This document shows positions 26,906 through 35,347 of a DNA stretch of 47,094 nt, in pieces. Source of the stretch: an uncultured Saprospiraceae bacterium. Its GTDB lineage: Bacteria > Bacteroidota > Bacteroidia > Chitinophagales > Saprospiraceae. The position numbers and the translations under genes were made by a program. The notes under the pieces were generated by a model. It was not told where the DNA came from. It made no database searches and was given only the letters and a program-made list of their open reading frames with translations. Numbering within the stretch: the first letter of the stretch is position 1; each line of letters opens with the position of its first letter. Location of the stretch: positions 1 through 47,094 of the forward strand of contig CALDGQ010000128.1 of the NCBI GenBank assembly GCA_937941765.1, given 5' to 3'.

Positions 26906-26949
26906 AATCAGGTGTGGAAACCAACCCCTTCCGCTACCTGATTTTTTTT
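26906..26949 (+). terminator. Terminator after the LytTR gene
   Basis: AATCAGGT and ACCTGATT pair across a 22-base loop and are followed by eight T. It starts 50 bp after the LytTR stop codon. Confidence 0.75.
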
Positions 26950-26964
26950 CATCTTTTCAGCCTC

Positions 26965-27050
26965 TGAAGCGGGACGCTTCAAGCAACTAATATCACGAAA
27001 CATCTTAGTGTTCCTTAGTGCCTCAGTGCCTTAGTGGTAAATCCGACTCA
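26965..27050. repeat. Short hairpin and CTTAGTGCC-type filler repeat
   Basis: TTGAAGCG-TCC-CGCTTCA type hairpin (tgaagcgggacgcttcaa) is followed by CTTAGTGTTCCTTAGTGCC, CAGTGCCTTAGTGGTAAAT and CACTCACTCAC. The second part is the same repeat family as at 14.7 kb and 6.0 kb, in the reverse orientation. It lies just beyond the nadB stop codon. Confidence 0.6.
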
Positions 27051-27055
27051 CTCAC

Positions 27056-28654
27056 TCACAAAATCGAAACATCAATAAATTCCTGCTTTTCCGGATAGTC
27101 TGTCGTAAAATGTAATCCCCTACTCTCTCTTCGTTGTGAAGCAGACTTAGTTACCAAATAAGCAATTGTAATTAAATTTCTTAACTCAGCCATTTGTGCA
27201 GAAATAAGAGAAGTATAATATAACGATTCTGTTTCGTTGTACAATAACCACAAACGATCAAGCGCTCGTTTCAAACGAACATTAGAACGAACAATTCCAA
27301 CATAACTACTCATTATTTCTTTCAATTCTTTCCAGCTTTGAGTAATCAAAACCATTTCTTTAGGAATCGTTACGCCTTTTGCATTCCAATCTGGAATACT
27401 TTTATTGATTCGAATTGAATCTACCGTTTGATTAATATCAATAGCCACTCGATGGGCGAAAACCAAACCTTCTAACAACGAGTTTGAGGCCAAACGATTG
27501 GCACCGTGCAGACCAGTAGAAGTACATTCTCCAATTGCGAATAAGTGCTTTATCGATGTTCTTCCATGATCATCCGTACTGATACCACCACAATGATAAT
27601 GGCAAGATGGTACGACTGGAATCATATCTTTGAAGGCATCATATCCTGCCGATTTACACTTGTCATAAATAGTAGGAAAGTGTTCATAAAACTCTTCGTT
27701 ATTGAGATGTCGGCAATCTAGATACACAAATTCACCACCACTTATTTTCATTTCGTTATCAATAGCTCTTGCGACAATATCTCTCGGCGCCAGTGATCCA
27801 CGGTGATCATAGTCATACATAAATTCGGTTCCATCTTGTCTTTTGAGAATTGCACCAAAACCTCTAACTGCTTCTGAAACCAAAAACGCAGTTCCCTCTT
27901 GTGCAGGATTATATAAAGAGGTTGGATGAAATTGTACAAACTCCATATTTTCCAACCGACCTTTTGCACGATACATCATGGCCACACCATCACCTGTCGC
28001 GATAACTGGATTGGTTGTACTTTTATAAATTTGACCAGCGCCACCTGTTGCAGCGACAGTTATTTTAGATAGAATTTTTTCAATTGAATTGGCTTTTTTA
28101 TTTAGAACATAAGCGCCATAACATTCAACACCAGGAGTGATCCGTGAAACATTACGTCCTAAATGATGTTGTGTCAAAAAATCTAGTGCAAAATAATGCT
28201 CCAACAAAGTAATGTTAGAAATAGCTCTAGCTTGGCTCATGATGGCACGATGCATCTCCGCTCCAGTCTGATCTTTATAATGGAGAATTCTATTTTCAGA
28301 ATGGCCACCTTCTTTTCCTAAATCGTAATTCCCATCCTCTTCTTTGTCAAATCTTGCCCCCCAATCGATTACTTCACGTACGCGGTCTGGACCTTCCTCT
28401 ACTACAATCCTAACAATTTCTTTATCACATAATCCATCACCAGCATCTATTGTATCTGCAATATGTTTTCCAAAATCATCCGTATCAAGATTCCAAACAG
28501 CAGAAATTCCACCTTGTGCATATCGAGTATTACATTCTTCTTGTACAGTCTTAGTTATAACCGCAACTTTTAAATCTGGTCTTTGTGTAGCAGTTTTTAT
28601 GGCTAGCGTTAATCCAGCGATTCCAGAACCAATGATGAGTACGTCCGTTTCCAC
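27056..28654 (-). CDS. nadB: L-aspartate oxidase
   Basis: FAD enzyme that oxidises L-aspartate to iminoaspartate, the first step of de novo NAD synthesis. 532 residues. FAD-binding IIGSGIAGLTLAI (6-18), NTRYAQGGISAVW (42-54), HYKDQTGAEMHRAI near 125, FVQFHPTSLYNP (substrate and FAD contacts) near 232, RDIVARAID near 289 and the segment CHYHCGGISTDDHGRT near 353 are all characteristic. Partners nadA and nadC are not in the window. Its end is next to repeat filler; a -7 box lies upstream. Confidence 0.98.
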   Translation of the reverse strand: METDVLIIGSGIAGLTLAIKTATQRPDLKVAVITKTVQEECNTRYAQGGISAVWNLDTDDFGKHIADTIDAGDGLCDKEIVRIVVEEGPDRVREVIDWGARFDKEEDGNYDLGKEGGHSENRILHYKDQTGAEMHRAIMSQARAISNITLLEHYFALDFLTQHHLGRNVSRITPGVECYGAYVLNKKANSIEKILSKITVAATGGAGQIYKSTTNPVIATGDGVAMMYRAKGRLENMEFVQFHPTSLYNPAQEGTAFLVSEAVRGFGAILKRQDGTEFMYDYDHRGSLAPRDIVARAIDNEMKISGGEFVYLDCRHLNNEEFYEHFPTIYDKCKSAGYDAFKDMIPVVPSCHYHCGGISTDDHGRTSIKHLFAIGECTSTGLHGANRLASNSLLEGLVFAHRVAIDINQTVDSIRINKSIPDWNAKGVTIPKEMVLITQSWKELKEIMSSYVGIVRSNVRLKRALDRLWLLYNETESLYYTSLISAQMAELRNLITIAYLVTKSASQRRESRGLHFTTDYPEKQEFIDVSIL

Positions 28655-28671
28655 GTATTATTATTTTTTTG

Positions 28672-28700
28672 CAAAAGTAAGATATAAAAACCTGTTTGTA
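28672..28700 (-). promoter_or_regulatory. Promoter of nadB
   Basis: On the minus strand TTTA (28697-28700), 17-19 bases, then TACTTTTG (28672-28679), a perfect TAnnTTTG. The ATG lies 17 bases beyond. Confidence 0.55.
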
Positions 28701-28770
28701 AAGGGGATGGTTGATGTATGATGCTATGAAGTATAATTTTGATGTATGATGTATGATATGACCGTCAGTA
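28690..28770. repeat. GATGTATGAT filler repeats
   Basis: Four forms of gatgtatgatg / tgatgtatgatatg lie between nadB and foldback element B. The complement of this motif (catatcataaatcataca) appears on both sides of ssb. Confidence 0.5.
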
Positions 28771-28970
28771 CGTCAGGCTGTGCGAAAACGAAATTGAACC
28801 GCAAAATATCGAACAAGGAACCGCAGAATGTAGAAGTTGAGTACGCGAGTATACACGTATATTAACGAATTTCATGCTTAATTGTCCACGTACTCTACTT
28901 CGACATTCGATATTCTGCGGTTGGATATTCTGCGGTTCAGTTTCCGAAAGCATATTCGCACAGTCTGACG
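28771..28970. repeat. Foldback element, copy B (200 bp, different interior)
   Basis: It has the same termini as copies A and C: CGTCAGGCTGTGCGAAAA at the left and TTCGCACAGTCTGACG at the right. The interior is unrelated to A and C but is again a long imperfect inverted repeat: the left arm carries TGAACCGCAAAATATCGAAC and GAACCGCAGAATGTAGAAG, the right arm the complements of GAACCGCAGAATATC, CCGCAGAATATCGAATG and AGTAGAGTACG. Open frames crossing it on both strands are by-products of the palindrome. Confidence 0.8.
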
Positions 28971-29300
28971 CAACAGCCCTCCTCCTTTTTTCCAAGGAGG
29001 ATCGATCCAAAGGATCGGGGTGGATCAAAAAAGCACCACCTATTTTTTTAGCATACCCATATCTTGGATCCACCCCGAACTTCGTTCGACCCTCCTTGGA
29101 AAAGGATGGTATGCACGTGAATACGTGGATTCGTGAAGTGCTTTAGTCAATCAATTGTTCACTCAGTAGTTGTGGTTGTCCGCGTACTCACGCAACAGCC
29201 CTCCTTTTTACCAAGGATGGTCGATCCAATGAATCGGGGTGGATCAAAAAAGCACCACCCAAATCAATGAGTAGTGCCTATATATTGTTATAATGTCTAA
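28971..29300. repeat. GGGTGGATC foldback and direct repeats
   Basis: CAACAGCCCTCCTCC-type sequence is followed by CCAAGGAGGATCGATCC and ATCGGGGTGGATC (28995-29030), which pair with GGATCCACCCCGAA and CGACCCTCCTTGG (29063-29101). A second copy of ACGCAACAGCCCTCCTTTTT through GGTGGATCAAAAAAGCACCA starts at 29188. No gene was recognised in 28655-29307. Confidence 0.7.
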
Positions 29301-29307
29301 CGAAATT

Positions 29308-29754
29308 TTATCCAAGCAATGATTTCACCATCTTAGAAATTTCAGAACCGGCTGCTTTACCAGCCAATTGTTTGGAAGCCATTCCCATTACCTTACCCAT
29401 ATCTTTCATAGAAGTAGCACCGGTTTGAGAGATGATACCTTTTATCACTTCACTCAATTCTGCTTCACTCATTTGAGCTGGTAAGTATTTATTGATGACG
29501 GCAATTTCTTCACGTTCAACGACCGCAAGATCATCACGACCTTGTTTCTCGTAAATTTCCAAAGAGTCTTTTCTAGACTTCACTAATTTTTGTAACAACT
29601 TGATTTCAGCAGATTCATCCAATTCTGCACCAGTACCACTGGTTTTGAATTTCAAAATTTCTGCTTTCACTGCACGAATACTTCTCAATGCAGCTTGATC
29701 TTTTGCTTTCATGGCTTCCTTTAAGTCCGTCATGATTTTTGCTTCAAGGCTCAT
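29308..29754 (-). CDS. GatB/YqeY domain-containing protein
   Basis: 148 residues, helical, cytosolic. It begins MSLEAKIMTDLKEAMKAKDQAALRSIRAVK and contains EIAVINKYLPAQMSEAEL, GATSMKDMGKVMGMASKQLAGKA and the ending SEIVK-type SEISKMVKSLLG, all standard for YqeY proteins. The domain resembles the tail of GatB, which helps Asp/Glu-tRNA amidotransferases bind tRNA; the stand-alone form has no settled role. It is downstream of a terminator and probably monocistronic. Confidence 0.96.
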   Translation of the reverse strand: MSLEAKIMTDLKEAMKAKDQAALRSIRAVKAEILKFKTSGTGAELDESAEIKLLQKLVKSRKDSLEIYEKQGRDDLAVVEREEIAVINKYLPAQMSEAELSEVIKGIISQTGATSMKDMGKVMGMASKQLAGKAAGSEISKMVKSLLG

Positions 29755-29890
29755 ATCTTAATTATTTTTTAATTCTATAGTATAATGAGTTATTTCAGGA
29801 TATAGTTCCCTGAATTCAGTACAAAGATAAATTTGTTTTGGATAAATGTAGAATTGCAGGTTTTAACAGGATTGCAAATAAAAATAATAT

Positions 29891-29930
29891 AAAAAAACCA
29901 TCCCAAAATAAATGGGATGGTTTTTAAAAA
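29891..29930 (-). terminator. Strong terminator after the 940-residue secreted protein
   Basis: AAAAACCATCCCA and TGGGATGGTTTTT form a 13-bp perfect stem over a loop of about 7, with A- and T-runs on both sides, so it can act on either strand. It begins 18 bp past the stop of the minus-strand gene. Confidence 0.9.
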
Positions 29931-29947
29931 AATGGAGAGAGATTAGA

Positions 29948-32770
29948 TTATTTTTTTTGAACAACTACTTTTCCTGAGTTCAATAATCCTTCAGGATTAA
30001 GGATGGTGTAGAAGTAAGTACCAGTTGACAGCCCATCACTTGATAAAGTCAATGATCCATTGTTGAAGTTCCTTGAAATTATTTTTCTACCTATCATATC
30101 GAACAACTCAAATTCTAAATCTTCATTGTAAAGATTATTGTTTTCTAAAACTTCAAAAGTTGTTGAAGTATTAAATGGATTCGGAAAAACTTGGATAGCT
30201 ACATTAGGACGCAAAATATCTTCAACATCTACACTGATGAAGTTTTCTCCAATTGTGTGCATCGTTTCATTGGTTTTGATAGGAGGATTGAAATCAAAAT
30301 AGATATTTGCTTCATTGTATATCTGTGTTCCAATTGGCAGATCTGGTTGCTGCTTAATTGTAAATTCTACAAATCCTTGTGAACCTGCTGGATCACTTAA
30401 ACTATCCGGGAGATTAATGTTGTTAAATATGAATTCCATTCTATCTCGACCACTCAAATCAAATGTATAATCATGACTACTATTGCCAATAACAATAGTT
30501 GATGGATCTAAATTTTCTGATAGATAATCTACCAAAACGACTTTCGTAGCAGGAGCATTACCGACATTTTGAAAATGCAAAGCATAGTTGATATCCGTAT
30601 TTTTTTCTATAAAATGCTCAGCCTGATAGCCAATTGGGAATGCATATTTAGCATTTGGATCATAGGCAGCAATTATTGAACTGCACTCGATATCTTCAAA
30701 TGGACTTTCATCTCCCAATGGGTATTGATTAACAAATCCTACACTAAATGCTCCACTACCATTTACCCCACAGCCTTCAATAAAAGCGACTGGATCATTT
30801 CCGATAGGGTGAAATGGTACTTGCATGGTTTCAATTCTTTGAAAAGAACCGTTGGCCATTCTAGGAAACGAGATGAAATCTCCACTCTGAATTGCATTAA
30901 AAGGTTCGTTCATCATAATAACATCATCTTCTATCACAATAAAATTGGAACCATTATTCATATCGCCAGTTCCGACATTTTCAATGGTCATGATGACTTC
31001 GTTTCCGATGCACTCTGCGGATAACTCTAGTTCCGCACCAGACCAAAGTGGATCGGTAGGTAAACAGGTAAAATCAGGAAAGACCTTCGCAGTGTTGCAA
31101 ACGGATTGACCTATTAAGTCTGTGTCACAATTATTCATCGTTTGAATGATGAATTGAACTTCCTCTAAAAAATCAACATCTCCAATCGAAAATGTAAATA
31201 AATTGTTATTTTGACTAATCAAAATAGCATTTCCAGTAAAGTCAAGATATTCATAAAATGGATCCAGTTCAATTTCAACTGTAACATTTTCTGCTAGTTC
31301 TGTTCCAATATTTTCAACGGTAACATAGATCTCTGATTCTATACAAAGTCTCCCCTCACCACCATACATGGATATGGTCATAAAAGGGCAAATTTCATCA
31401 GCCTGAACAGGTATGTCCACATTTTCGCCCGAAAAGGGTTCGCTAAGATCCACTGTAATTGGAAGATTACATACTTCCCAAAATGGACTAGGCATGGTTG
31501 CAGTAACTTCGAAAATTCCTTGATCAACCTCAATGGTGTAATTCCCTTCACTATCGGCATTATCATAAAAGGAAATTTGATTTCCGATTGCATTTACGAT
31601 CCAGCCGCCTAACGGATCTTCATTGTTATATTCACAGTTGGGATCTAAATCAAAGAATACATTACCTGAGATTGTGTTGGTGAGCGAGTTACCGTTAGGG
31701 TCAGTTTTAATCAGATAAAGTACAGATGTATTATCAGGAAACGCCCTGCCACCACCAATAATGAAACCACCATCTTGGGTTTGCTCAAAGTCCAAACAAC
31801 TTTCCATCAAAGATATATCACCATATTCTTGTATCCACTCCACATTTCCATCAATGTCTAGTTTTGATAAAATGATTTGTGTACTATCATATTCTTCGTA
31901 TTCACCATACATCAAAGCTGCGTACCCTCCATCTGTAGTTTCAATCAGTTCTACAGCAACTTGTGTATCAAGAGGATCTAACACAGTTGTCCACTCAAGA
32001 TTACCTTCAAGATCATATTTGTCAATGAAACATTCACCAAGAATTTGACCAAATGTCAAAAAACTATTACTTAGACCCAAGATTTCAGTGATTCTCGTAT
32101 TGCTATTTTCATCTGATTCTTTTGACCATTGGAGATTACCATCAAAATCAAAATGCATTAAATATGGAAAGTTATCGGTGTTATTTTCCTTATAACTAAA
32201 AATATACCCTGTTGGTATTTCACCCAATGCAAGCCTGAAAAATGAATTATCTGTTTCAATAAGTTGCTCCCAAAGGATTAGTCCATCCTCACTCATTTTT
32301 ACAATTGTAAATGATATGTTCCCAAGTTGTGAAACAAACAGAATATCATTGTTGCTGTCTTCAATAATTAGTTTTAGAGAGCCAGCCAAGTTTTCATAAG
32401 TATATTCCCACAATGTATTTCCGAAAAGATCTTTTTTAATTAGTCGCAAATCTCCATTAAAAGGCTCTGTAGTCAAAAAATGACCGCTATTCGTTTTAAT
32501 CAGCTGAGGATAACTATTATAGTCACTGAATGGATAATTATCTACGACATAACCCAGTTCATCCACAATAAAAATTTGGTTTCCAGGAGAATTCGCACCT
32601 GTGCCTCGAGTTACCAACTGAAAATTCCCATCAGGAAGTTGATCGACCAGATTTATATATCCTGATTCATAGACGCGTTCCCATCCCTGACCATTAATGA
32701 CATTTGGGATTGCAAATAAGAAAAGAAATAAAGCTATAGTGATAGAATTTAATTTGAAATTGACTTTCAT
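29948..32770 (-). CDS. Large T9SS-exported surface protein with N-terminal repeats and DUF11-like domain
   Basis: 940 residues. A signal peptide (LNSITIALFLFLFAIPNVINGQ) is followed by about 330 residues of repeated blades with GGYAALMYGEYE, DGGFIIGGG and D-G-N-W motifs, suggesting a beta-propeller. A carboxypeptidase-regulatory-like region (SGNVFFDLDPNCEYNNEDPLGGW) and conserved-repeat domains follow, including DPNAKYAFPIG, INYALHFQNVGNAPATKVVLVDYLSENLDPSTI and EANIYFDFNPPIKTNET, a signature of Bacteroidota cell-surface proteins. The final ~80 residues (FPNPFNTSTTFEV to GKVVVQKK) are a type A T9SS sorting signal. No catalytic motif is seen; it is likely an adhesin or sheath-like surface protein. 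Confidence 0.9.
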   Translation of the reverse strand: MKVNFKLNSITIALFLFLFAIPNVINGQGWERVYESGYINLVDQLPDGNFQLVTRGTGANSPGNQIFIVDELGYVVDNYPFSDYNSYPQLIKTNSGHFLTTEPFNGDLRLIKKDLFGNTLWEYTYENLAGSLKLIIEDSNNDILFVSQLGNISFTIVKMSEDGLILWEQLIETDNSFFRLALGEIPTGYIFSYKENNTDNFPYLMHFDFDGNLQWSKESDENSNTRITEILGLSNSFLTFGQILGECFIDKYDLEGNLEWTTVLDPLDTQVAVELIETTDGGYAALMYGEYEEYDSTQIILSKLDIDGNVEWIQEYGDISLMESCLDFEQTQDGGFIIGGGRAFPDNTSVLYLIKTDPNGNSLTNTISGNVFFDLDPNCEYNNEDPLGGWIVNAIGNQISFYDNADSEGNYTIEVDQGIFEVTATMPSPFWEVCNLPITVDLSEPFSGENVDIPVQADEICPFMTISMYGGEGRLCIESEIYVTVENIGTELAENVTVEIELDPFYEYLDFTGNAILISQNNNLFTFSIGDVDFLEEVQFIIQTMNNCDTDLIGQSVCNTAKVFPDFTCLPTDPLWSGAELELSAECIGNEVIMTIENVGTGDMNNGSNFIVIEDDVIMMNEPFNAIQSGDFISFPRMANGSFQRIETMQVPFHPIGNDPVAFIEGCGVNGSGAFSVGFVNQYPLGDESPFEDIECSSIIAAYDPNAKYAFPIGYQAEHFIEKNTDINYALHFQNVGNAPATKVVLVDYLSENLDPSTIVIGNSSHDYTFDLSGRDRMEFIFNNINLPDSLSDPAGSQGFVEFTIKQQPDLPIGTQIYNEANIYFDFNPPIKTNETMHTIGENFISVDVEDILRPNVAIQVFPNPFNTSTTFEVLENNNLYNEDLEFELFDMIGRKIISRNFNNGSLTLSSDGLSTGTYFYTILNPEGLLNSGKVVVQKK

Positions 32771-32994
32771 AACAAAACAATTTAGAGGTGAAAGGAATTA
32801 TTCCTTATTGATAGTCTAAAGATGATGTTGAAATCCTTACAGAACAAGAACAAATTTTTACTTTTGCATCAAATATTTTATAAATTATTATAATAAAACA
32901 TTGATAAATAATTGATTATAAAATTATTTGCATTGAATAAATGTGAATATAAATTGACAGATATTATACAAATTGAGTTTAAAACCTTGGGACT

Positions 32995-34398
32995 ATGGAA
33001 AAAAGCAGATTATTTGAAGTTTTTGATGCGATTCCGCAAAAGGAAATCAAGGAACTACGGAAGTTTATTCACTCTCCTTTCTTCAATCAGCGGATACATG
33101 TGAATCAATTGTTTGAATTTTTAGTGAGTTGTAAGTTTGAACAAAAAGTTTTGCCAAATCGGGAAGATGCATTTAGGTATTTGTTTCCTCGCAAAAAATT
33201 TGATGATCATAAATTAAGGTTAAGCATGTCCTTATTACTTAAGTGTATCGAGAAATATTTGACCATTACACAATTCGAAAGCAACAAAAATAATGTAGAA
33301 TTGAATTTACTATCCGCTTATCGTAAGTTAAATATTTCACGACAATTTAAAAAAACTATTGTTGGAATTGACAAGCAAATGTCATCTCAAAAAATAAGGA
33401 ATGCAGATTACTTCCGACAACGCTATCATTTTTTTGAAGAACAATATCTTTTCAATAAGGAAATGAGTCGAATGGAGGAAAATTTAAAACTGAATGAAGT
33501 ACACGAAAATCTTGATGTTTCTTATATCGCTTCCAAACTAAGACAAAGTTGTTTTTCAATTGCAAACAAAGGTATTTACAAAAAGGATTATGATTTTGGA
33601 ATGTTGGATGAAGTGATTCAATATGTTGAGCAACACCAGGTTTTCAATATCCCTGCCATTAAAGTGTATTATTATTGTTATAAAATATTAACTAATCGAT
33701 CAGACATTGCTTCTTTCGAAAAATTTAAAACACTTATAATTGAGTACCAATCAAAATTTCTTCAAGATGAATTAAGAGATTTGTTTTTATTAGCAGTTAA
33801 TTTTTGCATCCAACAGATGAACAGAGGCAATCGTCCTTATGCTCAAGAAGGATTAGAAATTTATAAAGTCGGATTGGAAAGTCAAGTGCTATTGCTTAAT
33901 GGAAAGTTATCACGATTCACCTATCGAAATATCGTAGCAATGGCAATTGTCAGCAAAGATTATGAATGGGTGAATGAGTTTTTACATGAATATAAAGATA
34001 AGCTTGAAAAGCAATACAAGGAAGCAACCTTCTCTTTTAATTTAGCTTGGTTGGAATACGAGAGACAACATTATGATGAAGCTCTAGACTTAATTAATAA
34101 AACTAATTTCTCAGATATACTATTGAATTTATCCGCCAAGACAATCGCCATGAAAATCTATTTTGAATTAAATTCTTTTGACCTATTGTATTCCCACTTA
34201 GAAGCCATGAAAACCTTCATTAATCGAAAAAAAATAATTAGTTATCACAAAACAAATTATCTAAACACCATCAAGTTTGCAAAGAAAATATTGGACACAC
34301 CAAAAGAAGATTTACTATCAAGAAAAGAATTATATAACAATATAAAAACAGAAACAGCAGTAGCTGAGAAAGCTTGGCTTTTGAAACAGCTTAGTTAG
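32995..34398 (+). CDS. Helical-repeat protein of a second Saprospiraceae-type family
   Basis: 467 residues, all-helical, without signal peptide or membrane segment. It begins MEKSRLFEVFDAIPQKEIKELRKFIHSPFFNQR, a start motif (kinase-like KE-LRKF-SPFFN) that recurs across Saprospiraceae proteins of unknown function, then continues with helical pairs such as YYYCYKILTNRSDIASFEKFKTLI. It differs in its start and end motifs from the 23-26 kb pair, so it is at most a distant relative. Convergent with rsmA across 8 bp. Function unknown; a scaffold or peptide/protein-binding role is only inferred from the fold. Confidence 0.8.
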   Translation: MEKSRLFEVFDAIPQKEIKELRKFIHSPFFNQRIHVNQLFEFLVSCKFEQKVLPNREDAFRYLFPRKKFDDHKLRLSMSLLLKCIEKYLTITQFESNKNNVELNLLSAYRKLNISRQFKKTIVGIDKQMSSQKIRNADYFRQRYHFFEEQYLFNKEMSRMEENLKLNEVHENLDVSYIASKLRQSCFSIANKGIYKKDYDFGMLDEVIQYVEQHQVFNIPAIKVYYYCYKILTNRSDIASFEKFKTLIIEYQSKFLQDELRDLFLLAVNFCIQQMNRGNRPYAQEGLEIYKVGLESQVLLLNGKLSRFTYRNIVAMAIVSKDYEWVNEFLHEYKDKLEKQYKEATFSFNLAWLEYERQHYDEALDLINKTNFSDILLNLSAKTIAMKIYFELNSFDLLYSHLEAMKTFINRKKIISYHKTNYLNTIKFAKKILDTPKEDLLSRKELYNNIKTETAVAEKAWLLKQLS

Positions 34399-34406
34399 AC
34401 ATATTG

Positions 34407-35189
34407 CTAAGGATGTTTTTCTTTATCAGCTTGCACCAACCTTGAAATTTCCACAAACTGTTCCACACTCAAATCTTCCGGTCTTGAACGATACATCGGA
34501 TGCTTCAGAATTTCTTCATCTACAAAAAACGAGCGCAGTGTGTTACGTAGCATTTTGCGACGTTGTCCAAAAGATTGTTTGACTACACTTCTGAATACTT
34601 TATAATCACAACCAAGATCTTGATTCTCTTTTCTGGTCAATCGGATCACACAGGATTCAACTTTTGGTGGTGGTGTAAAATTTTCCTTACCAACTGAAAA
34701 CATATACTCGCCATCATAATAAGCTTGGACCAAAACACTGACGACCCCATAAGTTTTACTACCTGGACCAGCCACTACCCTTTCGGCAACTTCCTTTTGA
34801 AACATGCCAACCAATTCAGGAACTTGATCTCGGTATTCCAACATCTTGAAAAGTATCTGAGAAGATATATTGTAGGGATAATTACCAATAATTGAGAACT
34901 GTTCATCTTTAAAATAATGGGATAAATCCATTTTTAAAAAATCTTCTTGAATTATTTTTCCTCTCAATTTCGGCATATGTATGTTGAGGATACTTACCAT
35001 ATCGCGATCTGCTTCTACAACCATCAACTTGCTATATTTCTCAATTAAGTACTTTGTTAAAGCGCCTTTTCCAGGTCCAACTTCTAGCACATTACTTTGC
35101 AAATCAGTCTTTTCTAGCCCGTTAGCAATCTTTTCAGTGATGCTTTCATTGTTCAAAAAATGCTGACCATATGACTTTTTTGCCTTCAA
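34407..35189 (-). CDS. rsmA: 16S rRNA dimethyladenosine transferase
   Basis: SAM-dependent enzyme (KsgA) that dimethylates two adjacent adenosines in helix 45 of 16S rRNA late in 30S assembly. 260 residues. Motif I is LEVGPGKGALTKYL (35-48), the acidic VVEAD and EDFL follow, and catalytic motif IV is NYPYNISSQILFKML, with Tyr where many homologs have Leu. FTPPPKVESCVIRL and QRRKMLRNTLR close the fold. It is divergent from the aminopeptidase gene. Confidence 0.97.
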   Translation of the reverse strand: MKAKKSYGQHFLNNESITEKIANGLEKTDLQSNVLEVGPGKGALTKYLIEKYSKLMVVEADRDMVSILNIHMPKLRGKIIQEDFLKMDLSHYFKDEQFSIIGNYPYNISSQILFKMLEYRDQVPELVGMFQKEVAERVVAGPGSKTYGVVSVLVQAYYDGEYMFSVGKENFTPPPKVESCVIRLTRKENQDLGCDYKVFRSVVKQSFGQRRKMLRNTLRSFFVDEEILKHPMYRSRPEDLSVEQFVEISRLVQADKEKHP

Positions 35190-35284
35190 AATTGTGTTTT
35201 AGGACGCAATTTAGCCCATTTAATGGATTTTACCACCAACTATTTAACAAGCATGTCTAGTGTAATCATTTTAACAATCAACGG

Positions 35285-35312
35285 TTTATGTCTTGTAATA
35301 TCCTTATCTTTA
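35285..35312 (+). promoter_or_regulatory. Candidate promoter for the M17 aminopeptidase gene
   Basis: TATCTTTA (35305-35312, one mismatch to TAnnTTTG) is preceded by TTTA at 35285-35288, a spacing of 16, slightly short. It lies 36 bases before the ATG. Confidence 0.35.
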
Positions 35313-35347
35313 CCCAAATTTTGTTCTGAAATAAAGTTTCAGCGATA

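Noticed and set aside
28765..29146. Open frames of 90-102 codons on both strands
   Set aside because: They span the foldback element and its flank; the palindrome makes both strands open by chance.
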